From contig JAWNZC010000413.1 of NCBI GenBank assembly GCA_035771165.1, positions 930,001 through 994,000 on the forward strand: DNA of 64,000 nucleotides, read 5' to 3'. Source of the DNA: Paragorgia papillata. Taxonomy: Eukaryota > Cnidaria > Anthozoa > Scleralcyonacea > Coralliidae. Position numbers and translations under genes: made by a program. The notes below the pieces were generated by a model, which was not told where the DNA came from, did no database searches, and saw only the letters and a list, made by a program, of their open reading frames with translations. Positions 1-11,024 of this stretch are shown in pieces (within the stretch, counting starts at the first letter, position 1; each line of letters opens with the position of its first letter).

Positions 1-682
1 ATTGCTCATTGTTTTGAATGAAAAATGCTATTGAATTCAATCGCCGTTCGTGGCTTTAAAACGCCTGTATGTTTAAGCTCTCTATTGTGTTCGCTACATG
101 CAGGCGATCATTTCGGTTAAATTCGTTAAGATGAAGCAAATGAAATAGTTCAATCAATGACAATGTCTTTTAAAACCGATTTATGATGCTCTGAATGGCC
201 TGTGTGGCAAGCGGAAATAGCTTTTATTACGAGTTGTTGTTTTGAGTCATGGCCACGAGTATCAGATTTTAGATTATAGTCTGGATGAGTTATAAACAAA
301 AACGCGCTACAGCAAAAATCTGATTGTTCGGAGAAATTTAGTTTTCGAATTGTATATTGAAATACTCTATGGTGGGGCATTTGCATCAATATGGCAGACA
401 CAAAAAATCAGACTTTTCTAAAAATCGATTTTAAAAATCGACAGGTTCTCCATGTTGAAAAAACAATGAAAAAATGCTTGATTACACTATTCTTCTTATT
501 GTTTATTTTACCGTAACTACTTCACGTTAGATACACATGATAGGTTTGGTTTGGTTTAGGCACGTGTGGGGTTAGCATTGGAGAAAGTGTTAGGGTTAGC
601 ACTACCGGAAACAAGAACTATATTACATCTTATAATCACCACTTAACATGAAGCACTTACTCATTTTACTGTGATCTTTTAG
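1..682. other. Intron upstream of the first visible LIS1 exon
   Basis: AT-rich sequence ending in a good acceptor (pyrimidine run then AG at 681-682). I see no coding similarity and no terminal inverted repeats. A short AT-rich self-complementary stretch lies around 410-440. The LisH and coiled-coil exons of LIS1 are expected further upstream, outside the window. Confidence 0.6.
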
Positions 683-737
683 GTTCGAATAAAAAGAGCA
701 GATCGGCAGCAGATTGGATCCCCAGACCTCCTGAAAG
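683..737 (+). CDS. PAFAH1B1: LIS1 / PAFAH1B1 homologue, first visible exon (linker before WD40 propeller)
   Basis: LIS1 is the regulatory partner of cytoplasmic dynein with NUDEL, and also the beta subunit of platelet-activating-factor acetylhydrolase 1B. It acts in nuclear migration and spindle positioning. This exon encodes the linker ending in the family-typical ADWIPRPPER, just before the first WD40 blade. It is flanked by AG at 681-682 and GT at 738-739 and ends two bases into the codon for the final Arg, completed by the exon at 2914. The ten visible exons give 328 residues plus stop; vertebrate LIS1 is 410 residues, so about 80 N-terminal residues (LisH dimerisation motif and coiled coil) lie outside the window. 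Identification rests on near-continuous resemblance to LIS1 across all exons. I see no frameshift or stop. Confidence 0.93.
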
Positions 738-767
738 GTATGAAGTAATTTGACGAAAAAAATAATA

Positions 768-946
768 AACCAAGTCGTTAAAAAATTAGAATTGAAAAGT
801 TAAAGTTTATGTAGGGGAATTTTCTAATTTTCCCCCCGCATCTACTGTGCACTTTAAACCAAATCGTTAAAAAATTAGAATTGAAAAGTTAAAGTTTATG
901 TAGGGAAATTTTCTTCTTTTTTCCCCGCATCTACTGTGCACTTTAA
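768..946. repeat. Tandem duplication, two copies of about 89 bp
   Basis: Two adjacent copies start near 771 and 860. They share GTTAAAAAATTAGAATTG near their start and CATCTACTGTGCACTTTAA at their end. They differ by a few substitutions and small changes in a C-run, indicating a fairly recent tandem duplication within the intron. Confidence 0.85.
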
Positions 947-991
947 GTAACAGCTAAGCGTTTTTTGGCAACTAAATGTATATACGTTATT

Positions 992-2447
992 CAGGGGCGG
1001 CGCGGAGCGTAAATTTTTTGGTATTAGTTGTAGTATATAGAGTAGGGGGGGGGGGGGGGGGGGTCTGGGGTATCAGAAAATTTTGAAATCGAAAGGCTCT
1101 GAAATGCAATTTCCAGCATTCTACAGAAGATATTCTTTGAAAAAATCAAGCGAGATGAACATCTAAATGCTATAAGTATTTTACGCAGTTCGATGACTTC
1201 ACGACCAAATTAACGGAAACATCCATTGAATTATATCTGTCTGAGACTGTGATGTGATTTATAATATTGTGGCCGTACATTCCTTATATTCAAACGGCAA
1301 ACGGTAAGTGTACTTTAAAGATATTTCGTTTTTAAAATTGTTGGAATTGGGGCAAAATCGGAAATCAGGATTGAATGTCAATATGCGACATGGAGAAACC
1401 CGTTGGATTGTTGGAAATGCAAACCAGGGACAACTCAGTTTGAAACATAATGGCAATGCATAACAAACTTGTTCACTGTTCTCTTTCTTAGTTTTTAAGT
1501 TTACACTTTACAGTTGACTCGATAGTAAAGAAAAAAGTTTTGAAACATACCAGCGATGGGCACACACCGCAAGCCATCTTGGCGATACCGATGCGATGAA
1601 TAGCTTGCGTGATGCGCCGACAATACATATGATCAGCGCAACGTCTGCCTGCTTTTGCGAACGCCAGGCGGCCAAGGTATTAGAATCACAAAACTAATAC
1701 CTTGTAGGATTGCGTTGTTAGATATACAAATATTCGCATCGTTCTTACCTTTGAGGGAGGACTTATGTCTTTATTTTGTTAAATATGCATTCAAGAAGGT
1801 TTTCCTTTCGTCAGATAAGTTCTAGTCACTATATCAAAGCTTCAAAATTGTTATAAATAATTGCTCTTTGTTTCCATATTATTGAAGTATTGAACTCCAG
1901 TGTTGGGAGCGTTTCCTTGTGAAATAGGCGATACAGCGGATACTACATGGATGATTTATATATTGAGATGTTATATATTGTTAATGTGATGAAGTGAAAA
2001 GAATTGCATACTTCTGGCTGCGAAATAAAAGCAGTTTTAAATCGAAATCGTAAAGCGTCTGAGTTTAAAATATAAATATTGTACCACCTGTGGTGAAATT
2101 TAACACCGAAAATCCGCGTTTCTTGTCAAGTCAAGGTATTAGTTTTGAGATTCTAATACCTTGAGGTCTAAGCCTTTCAAACACTCGTCGCTAAAGTCGT
2201 TAAGGATGATGCGCGCGTCAGTAAGGACGGTACGGTACTACGGAATACTAAACTCTTTAGTGGTTAGCTACTAGATAATTGAAATCAAGCAATCAATAAC
2301 AAAGATGTTGTTTTCTTCCATTCCGTCTCTGTTCTATAAGAATAAGTACTTTGTGATGGAATAATTATATTATTTTACAATTCATTTCAATCTGGAGAAA
2401 AAAAGGTATTAGACTAATACCTTTAATACCTTAGCGCGCCGCCCCTG
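992..2447. mobile_element. Non-autonomous hAT-like DNA transposon with 8-bp TSD
   Basis: The left end reads CAGGGGCGGCGCG and the right end CGCCGCCCCTG, its inverted complement. The element is flanked by perfect 8-bp duplications ACGTTATT at 984-991 and 2448-2455. A CAGGGGCGG-type terminus with an 8-bp TSD is characteristic of the hAT superfamily. The 1456-bp interior has no transposase reading frame. It holds a G-run of 19 (1045-1063) and several copies of GGTATTAG and its complement CTAATACC, including two small hairpins near 1674-1710 and 2133-2165. It lies entirely within a LIS1 intron. Confidence 0.85.
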
Positions 2448-2482
2448 ACGTTATTAGTGTTTTCAGCTTGAGTTGGTAAAGT

Positions 2483-2845
2483 TTTTTCGTATGTTTTTGC
2501 TGTACAAGCTGTCGTAAGTTTAATTCAGACAGAAAAACTCTGACCTCCAGACGGGACACTCACGCATCGAGCCACTGGAACTCAGGTGGTAGGCTGAGGT
2601 TGTTTTCTAGTCAATCCGTACGTGTATCACAAGTAGTTTTACGTACAGATTGACTAGTTCCCAGGCGTATAAATATCGAAAACAACCTCTGTCTACCATC
2701 TGAGTGTTCCAGTGGCTCAATGCGTGAGAGCGTCCGGCTGGCATTCGGAAGCTTTTGGGTTCGAGTCCCGTCTGCATGGAGCTCAGAGTTTTTCTCTGAG
2801 TTTAACTTACGATAGCTTGTACAGCAAAAACATACGAAAACTACT
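2483..2845. repeat. tRNA-derived SINE pair in inverted orientation
   Basis: The right arm is a tRNA-like unit: an A-box-like segment (GTGGCTCAATGCGTGAGAGC) about 2713 and a B box (GGGTTCGAGTCCC) about 2758, followed by a tail ending in TTGTACAGCAAAAAC. The left arm is an inverted, diverged and shorter copy of the same unit (TTTTTGCTGTACAAGC near 2497). The arms face each other across a spacer at about 2605-2670. The same tail motif recurs at 39490-39870, which argues for a dispersed SINE family and not a functional tRNA gene. Confidence 0.65.
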
Positions 2846-2913
2846 AAATGTATATTAGTATTATTCAAGCTATGATACTAGTTAATTCTAGTTTAACTTG
2901 AACGTCCTTTCAG

Positions 2914-2973
2914 ATATACGCTCACAGGACACAGAAGCCCAGTAACCAAAGTTGTTTTTCATCCAGTTTTTAG
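2914..2973 (+). CDS. PAFAH1B1: LIS1 exon: start of WD40 blade 1
   Basis: Encodes YTLTGHRSPVTKVVFHPVFS, the LIS1 signature at the start of blade 1, including the GH that opens each WD40 repeat. The acceptor is CAG at 2911-2913 and the donor GT at 2974. The exon enters in phase 2 (completing Arg) and leaves after two bases of the Ser codon, finished by the exon at 5219. Beta-propeller residues here are on the face that contacts dynein in other species (established knowledge, not visible here). Confidence 0.93.
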   Translation: MYAHRTQKPSNQSCFSSSF

Positions 2974-3147
2974 GTGAGTTTCAAACATCTTGTAAGGCAC
3001 TAAAGGTTGTCTTGTTTTATTCATGCTATTTTTCTAAAAGGCTGTGTTAAAGGTCAACTAAACCTTTTGAAGTTATATTTTCTCCTTAAATGTAACTTAA
3101 CAAAAGTAACGAAAAATATGAATTTCGAGGTAAAGCAAATAATTTAT

Positions 3148-3356
3148 TAGCCTGGTACCCTGGCCCAATTTCAAAAGAAATAAGGGCCAGGTAACCACTA
3201 ATCTCATGCTCACGTCATCAGGGCTAAATCCACTTATGACGATTGCAATTTCACTCATAGCCACTAAAAACGCGCGAAATTTCAACCAATCGGAAAGCAG
3301 AAGTCTTTAGTGGTTACTTGGCCCATATTCTTTGATTGGGCCAGGGTACCAGGCTA
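3148..3356. mobile_element. MITE with perfect 9-bp TSD
   Basis: The termini TAGCCTGGTACCCTGGCCCA and the inverted complement TGGGCCAGGGTACCAGGCTA enclose 209 bp. Identical 9-bp duplications ATAATTTAT flank it at 3139-3147 and 3357-3365. There is no coding content. A 9-bp duplication is usual for Mutator-like elements, but these termini do not resemble the CAACCTCG family found elsewhere in this window, so superfamily assignment is tentative. Confidence 0.82.
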
Positions 3357-4187
3357 ATAATTTATCAGCCAAGCCTTCTTAGGTCCTCTTGAAGCATGAC
3401 CGCGTTTCTATAGGAGAATGTGTACTCCTTTGTCTTTGACGTCATACCGGTAAAACCATTGAACTCTAAGCAAACTGGAACGCTAACTCCATACGTCAGG
3501 CCCTATGAATGGATGAAGCCAAAAATCCTTAAATGTTAGTTTTTCTGAGTTTTGAGCTGAAATACTTAACGCTGAACGTTGGGCTGTATATGAAACTGAA
3601 GCTATTGAAAAATGCTATTTGGTTTAGAAGCTTCAAGACTTTAGCTAAAAGGGAAATAATTAAAATATATAAAAACAACTGCCATTTTGTTTACGGCAAC
3701 ATTTCAAACTAATTAGTAATTCATGAGGAAAACTGCACAAAGGAAATCATTACCGTGTCGATGGTTAATTTGCATGGATATTGAAGGAAGAAATTACATG
3801 AATTAATCGAACTTTCACCTCGATTTTCTCTTAAAATACCGATTTGTTTGAGATGCTATATCAAATCAAACACTCAGAAGAGTGCTTCGTCAAGATATCC
3901 AAACACCTCGAAGTTTGTTTAAAAAACGTGGCTATCGCTTCATCTGCCGCGAGTTATCGCAACGAGCTGCATTTGATGGATATACGGTGGAAACCGTGCG
4001 AGTACTCGCAGCGAGTTGCTTCGTGCGAGGCCTTTACGGGTTTGGCGCGGCCGCAGAAAATCCAGGCAAATATCCTGCCACTAAAGTAGCCAAAATATGT
4101 CTTTAAATCTCATATTTTATGCCTTAAACCTAAAAAAAAATTGGTTGAAATTGTGTTGTATTTCTGTAACCATAGTTAATAGAAAAT

Positions 4188-4445
4188 AGACATGGTTTGG
4201 AAGCTCAGCAAAAGTCATTGTTTTCAGGTTTATGGAAATTTTTGCACTTTCACGGTTACTGAACATATTGTGTTTTCTGTATAATGAAGCAATCATCCAA
4301 TAGCAACGTTTGGGTTCAATCACTCAACGGTACTGTTTAAATATTAATAAACCTAAAACAAAGGATTTGGCACCTTCATGTACCTTTCAACATGAATCAT
4401 AGCTTGATTGTTAACCGCTTTGAAGTTTGCCGGGTTTCCAAACCA
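4188..4445. repeat. Dispersed repeat family A, copy 1
   Basis: Shares the block ATAATGAAGCAATCATCCAA with a second copy at 7310-7535 and, in diverged form on the opposite strand, with a third at 22735-23000. All three also share flanking text around TTTGCACTTTCACG and a GCCGCTTTGA-like segment. No open reading frame of interest. Probably a MITE; its exact ends were not resolved. Confidence 0.6.
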
Positions 4446-5218
4446 TGTATATTTTCTATTAACTATGCTGTAACCTTTCCCTATCTATTGCTGCTGTTCA
4501 CGTTACGTCATTGTCGCCATGTTGGAGGAATTTGACAAAAGTATAATATTACCGTACTTTAAGTTTGACTGCCTTGTTTGGGATAACTGCGGCGATTTTC
4601 TGCTTCAAAAAATGAAAAAAAGAAATGCAAAATAGAACTGCAAAGGTAATTACAACAGATCTTACAGTATGTATACTAATCAGTCTGTTACAAAAATAAA
4701 ATTTGGGTGTGTCATGAGATAATTCTTGCTATCATGCTCAACCTCCAATAATTGTTAATTATTATATGGGCCACTGTTATTGGGTTTTTTCCCTGTTGTT
4801 GGTTCCTCGCATTAATTATTTATTTATTGTATTTTTGTCGAATTGATATAAATAAATATACATTTTTCCAAAATCCTTGAATATAATTGGTCAAAACGTT
4901 GGTGAGAATTCTTGATATCTGAGTCCACAGTTATCTGTAGAATATTGCGGAAAATTTGGGAAGTACAGTACCATCGTGCAGGAAAAGGAACTTAAATTGC
5001 GTTTTTGGACTTTTTTTTTTCTGAGGGAGTGATTTTCTTTACATTTCCAACTGAAAATGTGTATTAATACAATTATCAGCATTATCAGCCTTATAGCCTT
5101 CGCCTTCGGCAAATAACACAGATTTCGCCCTTGATAATTCTTGATATCAAAAAAGTCTCATCCGATGATTGTTTATTATTTTTTTCTACAGTATTTTGTG
5201 CTTGTTGCTTTTGTTTAG

Positions 5219-5424
5219 TGTAATGGTATCGTCATCAGAAGACGCAACTATAAAAGTATGGGATTATGAAACGGGTGATTTCGAGCGAACGTTAAAAGGA
5301 CATACGGATGCTGTGCAGGACCTTGCCTTCGATCAAACTGGCAAATTTTTAGCGTCTTGTTCAGCCGACTTGACTGTTAGGTTATGGGATTTTCAAGGTT
5401 TTGAATGTATTAAAACACTACATG
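5219..5424 (+). CDS. PAFAH1B1: LIS1 exon: WD40 blades 1-3
   Basis: The largest early exon. It completes blade 1 ([20 protein letters not shown]), encodes blade 2 ([19 protein letters not shown] through [14 protein letters not shown]) and opens blade 3 (HG). It contains the canonical GH and WD dipeptides and the [16 protein letters not shown] string that is diagnostic for LIS1 among WD40 proteins. The acceptor AG is at 5217-5218 and the donor GTAAGT at 5425. It leaves after one base of a Gly codon, completed by the exon at 11811. An in-frame stop would follow immediately if the intron were retained. Confidence 0.95.
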
Positions 5425-5482
5425 GTAAGTCGAATATATTTTAATACCTTAGTTTCCGTTAACTTACAATCACTCATTATAC

Positions 5483-5660
5483 ACCACTTTCATAATAGCA
5501 ATTAATTTGAATATTATTTTATGTGCATCTTAATAAGCCTTTCTGGTCTCGTGCGTGCGTCTGCAATACAAAATAATCTTTGCTTCATAACGAGGCCAGA
5601 AAAGCTCATTTAGATGCACATAAAAGAATATTTAAAGTGAAGCCCTTTATGAAAGTGGTC
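5483..5660. repeat. Inverted-repeat MITE
   Basis: The outer arms CCACTTTCATAA and TTATGAAAGTGG are complementary, and the interiors (ATTATTTTATGTGCATC and GATGCACATAAAAGAAT) also pair. Non-coding, within a LIS1 intron. No clear target-site duplication identified. Confidence 0.6.
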
Positions 5661-5861
5661 TATTAGGTTTTATAGAATAAGGTGTTCTCTACGTACGCTC
5701 TGATTGGCTGGGCCCCGTGCATTTATAAGAGTATGAAGATCATGAATGACGACGTAAAATGGCGTGGGATGGCGTCACCTGGCGGGAAAAGCTAGCGAAC
5801 TTTCAAAACTATCCCACTTTTAGTTTGTTTTTCTTCTTCATATTTTATAAAACAAATAAAA

Positions 5862-6006
5862 CATACCGCTCCTGTGCATATGTGCTCTTATAAACGCACA
5901 TTTGACGTCATTTGAACACGAAAGAAGTTACTACTCAACTCCTTTCGTGTTCAAATGACGTCAAATGTGCCTTTATAAGAGTACATATGCATGGAGCTTT
6001 ATGTTT
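5862..6006. repeat. Foldback palindrome, about 145 bp
   Basis: Near-perfect palindrome with arms of about 65 bp containing TTGACGTCATTTGAACACG and its complement CGTGTTCAAATGACGTCAA, separated by a few bases (about 5930-5936). Flanking arms are slightly diverged. It would extrude a long hairpin. No coding content. Confidence 0.75.
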
Positions 6007-6109
6007 GTTAAGACAAAATTTCCTTTAGCTTGTCTACGTTAACCTGCTGGTCATCTCTCATTTGAAATCACATAGCCGTTTGCTTGATTACGCGATGCAA
6101 AGGCAGGCT

Positions 6110-6881
6110 CAGCTGTAGCCTGAGTAAACAGCCGCCACTTCTCGCTCAGCCCCTCGCAGAAGTGACGTCTGAGCAACGAGCCAAGAAATTCCATACTGAT
6201 GACGTATATCTACCGAGATTCGGGTAGTAGCGCTGATTGGTTACTTTGTAATCATACGATAATTAATTCAAAACTCGGGACCAAGTCCAACATCATTCCT
6301 GTCTGAAATAACAAAGTTAAAGCTTAGTTTTTGCCAACCAAGAAAGATAGATAGATACTTTTGCTAAAGCGAGTTTGAGTTGCAATAAACAGCAACATTT
6401 TCCATCGAAATTGAACGATTTTGCCAGACATCGAGCGCCACTTCCTCTCGAGACTTCAAACTGTCGTATTTTGCTTGAATGAAATATGAAACCTGCGTTG
6501 CTACGATACAACAGTTTGAAGTCTCGACAGGAAGTGGCGCTCTATGTCTAGCAAAATCGTTCAATTTCGATGGGAAATGTTGCTATTTATTGCAACTCAA
6601 ACTCGCTTTAGCAAAAGTATCTATCTATCTACCTTTCTTTGTTGGCAAAGACTAAGCTTTAACTTTGTTATTTCAGACAGGAATGATGTCGGAGTTGATC
6701 TTGGTCGAGCCGAGTTTTGAATTAATTATCGTATGATTACAAAGTAACCAATCAGCGCTATTACCCGAATCTCTGTAGATTTACGTCATCAGTATGGGAT
6801 TTCTTGGCTCGTTGCTCAGACGTCACTTCTGCGAGGGGTCGAGCGAGAAGTGGCGGCTGTTTACTCAAGCTAGCTCAGCTG
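6110..6881. repeat. Large inverted-repeat (foldback) element, about 370-bp arms
   Basis: The left arm (about 6110-6475) and right arm (about 6505-6881) are inverted copies with scattered substitutions. Outer ends read AGTAAACAGCCGCCACTTCT and AGAAGTGGCGGCTGTTTACT, and the inner parts pair around AGCGCCACTTCC and GGAAGTGGCGCT. Each arm includes a GATAGATAGATA-type run. The spacer is about 30 bp. No transposase; a non-autonomous foldback. Apparent open frames crossing it are fortuitous. Confidence 0.75.
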
Positions 6882-7096
6882 ACGCCAACGCCAAGGGACC
6901 AAAGCACGTCAGTCCCACTTTCTCGCCTCGCTAACACGGTGGAGAAAAATATTATGGCCGTTTTCGTTTCGAATCTTAGCGTTTCGTTTTTGATGCGCCT
7001 ATATTCTGTCAAACACACACTTTGTGGGGAATGGAACATGTTTGGCGGCGATCCCCGCAACGGCTTTCGAGTTATTCGGGAACATAAAAGAGGACA

Positions 7097-7120
7097 AACA
7101 CACACACACACACACACACA
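7097..7120. repeat. (CA)n microsatellite
   Basis: Uninterrupted dinucleotide run of about 24 bp in an intron, adjacent to sequence repeated elsewhere in the intron. Other simple runs in the window include G-runs at 1045-1063 and 33685-33705 and (AT)n at about 13667-13691 and 15080-15121. Confidence 0.9.
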
Positions 7121-7309
7121 GATAGTGGTATTATTGTATAGATGTGACGAAGAGCCGAATAATTCTGACAGTTTGAAAAAGGAACTTACTTCCACGCGAA
7201 GTCATCTTATTCGGGTAATCTCATGTAGGCACGCTGGCAAGCACAAAGCGCGCGAGGACCGACGGGATGGAGGAAAAAGAGGAGAGAGGCCTCTGCCACT
7301 GTAGTTTCT

Positions 7310-7535
7310 AGAAATGGTCTTCAAACGTGGCCAAAGTCTTTGTTCTGTGTTTTTGTTCAAGTTTGCACTTTCACGCTTGCTGAACACACCGTATTTTTGG
7401 TATAATGAAGCAATCATCCAATAGCAGACATAAAACAAAAGATTTGTGCACTTTCAGTCCATTCTCAACATAAATTGCAGCTCATTAGTAGCCGCTTTGA
7501 TGTTCACTGCGTTTTCAGAACATTTACTTCCAAGG
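7310..7535. repeat. Dispersed repeat family A, copy 2
   Basis: Shares ATAATGAAGCAATCATCCAA and flanking text with 4188-4445 and, inverted, with 22735-23000. Non-coding. See copy 1 for the family description. Confidence 0.6.
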
Positions 7536-8414
7536 ACTATGGCGCAATCAAGCATTTCTTCCACACGGAGAATCTTGTTGTCAGGTCTTTATTAAATTCT
7601 CATCCAAATCTTATCAAATTCATTAAAAATTCACGAAGAAAATTCAAAAGAAATTAATATTTAATCAATATCTGTAAATCGCATACTGATTCGTCCTGAT
7701 TTACATAAACGTTTTCCTCAATTTACTTAGCTAAAGTCGCCCCAACTTGTAAAATAGTTTGAAAACATCAAACTAGTTTGCGTCCATTTGATAAGTATAC
7801 GATAAAGCATTCGCAGCCGATCTGTGTCTGATTCACTACGGTTCGTTTGCAGCTCGCCTTGTAAATCAGATACGGAGCGCTGCTCATGCTTTATCTATTA
7901 CGTAAAGTGGCTATGAAGCAAAAATTAAGTTTGTCTTATTTAAAAGAACTCTTAAAATAATGAAGAATAACAATAGACCCTTTCACGGTTATTTCCGCCA
8001 TGACACAAGGGGTGCAAACCATTGGGGCGAGCGCGCGACCATGTCTATTTATCCCTGTTAAAATTGCGGTGAAACTCGTAGAGCAACAAGTATATCGCTT
8101 CCGTTTTTGTCACATTCGTCTATAATTGAAGAGTTTTAACTCTTATTCTTGCCTATAAATTCAAATTTGGCTACAAGAGGTAAACACGCTTAACCTGAAA
8201 CGTACCATAACTGTCTGTGGGTAGAGAATCTTACATTTTGTCTGATAACGAGAAAGAGGACATTTCATAGCTCAGATGATGAAAATGAACTTCTATAGTT
8301 ATCATACGCTTGCAGTTCGAGTGATTTGCGATAGAATTGGAGGTAAAGTTTTACATTGCGTAGCTGAAATCGACACTGAGCCGTGAGTCGGCCTGTCCGG
8401 CATAACAGCGCAGC

Positions 8415-9923
8415 CAGGGGCGGATCTAGGAAAATTTATACCTTAGTCAAACACGCAGTCTGGGGGCATGCTCCCCCTGAAAATTTTTGAAATTTGGGTC
8501 TCTAAAATGGCATTTCCCGCGTTCTGATAGCACTTTAAAGGAAAATCGTAACTAATTTTCAACATGTTTTTAATGGCACATTTTATTATTTTCAAGAAAG
8601 TCTTCGTTCAAAACGAGGACTTTGGTATTTTATTTTTATCTGAGACCTTGTGACAGTTTGTAAATGTTAAATTTCTTCCAGTAATAAAAAAGGGGAATCC
8701 CATAATTAGTAAAGATACATGAGATATGACATTTGTTATAAAGGTTTATGTGTAGTTATGGGAACCACATTGGAGTTTTGGCCGCGTATTATTGTGAAAC
8801 GAGGGATAATTTGAATGAAGAGCACAATTAGCCTCCGGCTATGTTGCGTATGAAAGGCGACACGGAACACGCTGTTGGACATGTAATGTAAAATTACTGT
8901 TTATCAACACGGTAATAATTATAATAAAGGGGAGATAAAGTGAGTGCTTACCAAACTTGTTGTTTGTGTTTTTGAGTCCAACGCGTCGCAGCATCTTGGA
9001 ATTGGTACATAAAAGGGACTCGTTGTCGATGTATGTTTCAGTTGTAGCCGTATAAGCCAAAATCGCGCTCCTCTATTGTGAGTCTTCGGGTGCGTAATGA
9101 GGGGCATTGCTTCATTCGTTATGAGCAATGCAAATAGAATGACAGATCTATAGACTCACCTAAGAGCAATACGGTCTTCTTTCCATCCTTCGCATACTTC
9201 GGCAAATATGCCTCCGCATCGAAATCCCTGTGTAAGGATTTTACGCTAAACTTCTTCGCATGAAGCTCCCGATCCGAGAGGATAGCACAATTTTGGATTT
9301 TTGAAGACAAATCGTAATAGATTTGTCGCAATAACTCATCGTTATTACTCTTCAGAGCGCTCTGCACACGTTCTAAGACGTTTGTCGAAGCCATGACACA
9401 ACAGTCGATCCTCCGTCAAAGCCCGCGTGTAATCTCTTCATGCTGCAAAGATGCAGCTTCATGCGGCGGATTGCGGCCAAGATTTAGTTTCTAGCCAATC
9501 AAAATCTAGCCTGCGTTAAAAAGATTTACTTCCGACGTAATTGCATTTACTTCCAACGTAATGCCATTGGCTTTGACCAATCAGCGCTCATGATTTCGAC
9601 GTATTTCGGCCATTTTGACGTGGATAAACGTGCCGGTCGGTGACCACTTCCCGCCATAGTTACCTCTTATACGGTTCTAGTACCAAGCTAAGCCTGCTTT
9701 GCAGGCTACGGGGCCGATAGCGGCCACAGGTCGCCACAGAATAACTTGCGCGGCGTCTGACGAAGGCTCTAGAAATTATGAAATTATTCTTCGGCAAAGA
9801 ATAAACCGTATCTTGCCAAATATGTTAAAAATTGCAAAGTCAGAAGAAACCCTTAAATTTTCGCATCTCAGATTTTTTACCTTAGTCGCTTGACGTGTTT
9901 GACGTATATTAAATCCGCCCCTG
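8415..9923. mobile_element. hAT-like element nested in 7974-10723
   Basis: Begins CAGGGGCGGATCTAGG and ends with ATCCGCCCCTG, so the first 11 bases are inverted at the two ends. The terminus resembles that of the 992-2447 element (CAGGGGCGG). The inner termini share TAGTCAAACACG-like text. Flanks share only GCAGC, so an 8-bp duplication is not demonstrated. It carries a small two-exon gene-like segment on the - strand (8952-9394). Confidence 0.55.
8952..9394 (-). CDS. Unrecognised gene fragment carried in a hAT-like element
   Basis: On the - strand an ATG at 9394 opens a frame of about 78 codons (MASTNVLERVQSALKSNNDE...) to a good donor (GTGAGT) at 9159. A second candidate segment ends at a donor GTAAGC at 8951 and contains TETYIDNESLLCTNSKMLRR. 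I do not recognise the family. The first part is rich in charged residues with predicted helical character (LLRQIYYDLSSKI) and has no cysteine cluster or transmembrane segment. The acceptor of the second exon is not certain. It could be a captured host exon or a transposon accessory protein. Low confidence that it is expressed. Confidence 0.3.
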
Positions 9924-10740
9924 GCAGCCACCGTTCAACTAAGCAAATCTTCGTATTATAGATGTGGTTAAATGTAATTTAAGCAAAGTTAACTGCCGAT
10001 GTAGTTAGCCAGCGGACTACCCCTTACGATATTGGGGAGTCCCAAGGTCTTGAGGAGGCCCAGGGGCGCACACGCACGGTTCCCATTTGGCGGGGCTTGT
10101 GTCTGTAGCGTTGCTGCTATCTTTGCTGGCTTTGCTTGCTAGCCTGTAGCTCAGCTCTCGTGTCTTTGTATTTTGGATTGTCGCTTGTTCCCCCCCTTCC
10201 CCCCTTTTTCAGATAAGTAAAGTTATAGACTCGTGTTATACATAATACATATTCCACTGATTCTCAGTGTGACAGGTGCCGGGAGGTCTGCCTTGGCAGA
10301 GTTGTCATGGTGACCTCTTACTACTTACAATCTTGTCCCGAAGTCGGGATTGCTCAATTGCTTGCCCCGAAGTCGGGATTGCTCAATTGCTTGCTATGTT
10401 GCTTTGCTCATTGCTTACGGCTAGATTGCTTAGCCTTGGCCACCTATGGCACCTACCTCTAACCAACAACGAAGATCTGGCAGTTAACGTTTCTTCGTGT
10501 TGATTGTCACCGATAATGGTTTCGAACTAAAAAAACGAATATTCCGGCTCACAGAAAACTGCTTCAAATGACAATTAAAGACGAATCTGACAAAAACCGA
10601 AGCGATGTACTTCTTGCTCTGCGAGTTTCGCCATGATTTTAACAAGGATAAATAGGCATGGCCGCGTGCTCGCCCGAATGGTTTTGCACCCCTTGCGTCA
10701 TGAAATAACCTTGAAAGGGTCTATTTACAGTTCCTCCAAA

Positions 10741-10993
10741 TCTCACTTCGTTCTTGAGATATTGAGATTTGTTTGATATGGAAATTTAACCTCTGACGTT
10801 ACACGTGCATATATGACTTACAGATATATGTTATATATTTTTGCAATTATTAAACCAAATCACTTGAAATTATTCCTGTACATATGTGCCTCTCACAACA
10901 CTAAGCATGCGATATTTCAAGTGATTTCGTTTGATAATTGCAAAGATATATATATATATATAAAGTTTTTTTCAGTAAGTCATTATCCACGTA

Positions 10994-11024
<31 letters not shown>

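Larger units (their letters stand above)
7974..10723. mobile_element. DNA element with about 150-bp inverted termini, disrupted by a nested element
   Basis: The left terminus TAGACCCTTTCACGGTTATT is complemented by the right terminus AATAACCTTGAAAGGGTCTA. Complementarity continues inward for roughly 150 bp with mismatches (for example AAGGGGTGCAAACCATT against its complement near 10680). The bases TA stand at both ends, so a TA duplication is possible but unproven. The interior holds a nested hAT-like element (8415-9923) and, at 10340-10400, a direct duplication of about 28 bp containing CCCGAAGTCGGGATTGCTCA. No transposase recognised. Confidence 0.6.

Noticed and set aside
5169..5444. Separate small WD40 gene starting at 5169
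   Set aside because: The part before 5219 is intron, and the coding part joins in phase to flanking LIS1 exons.
6804..7304. 166-codon open frame across the foldback and (CA)n run
   Set aside because: It crosses an inverted-repeat arm and a microsatellite and has no recognisable domain.
8407..9931. 8-bp target duplication for the element at 8415-9923
   Set aside because: The flanks AGCGCAGC and GCAGCCAC share only five bases in shifted register.
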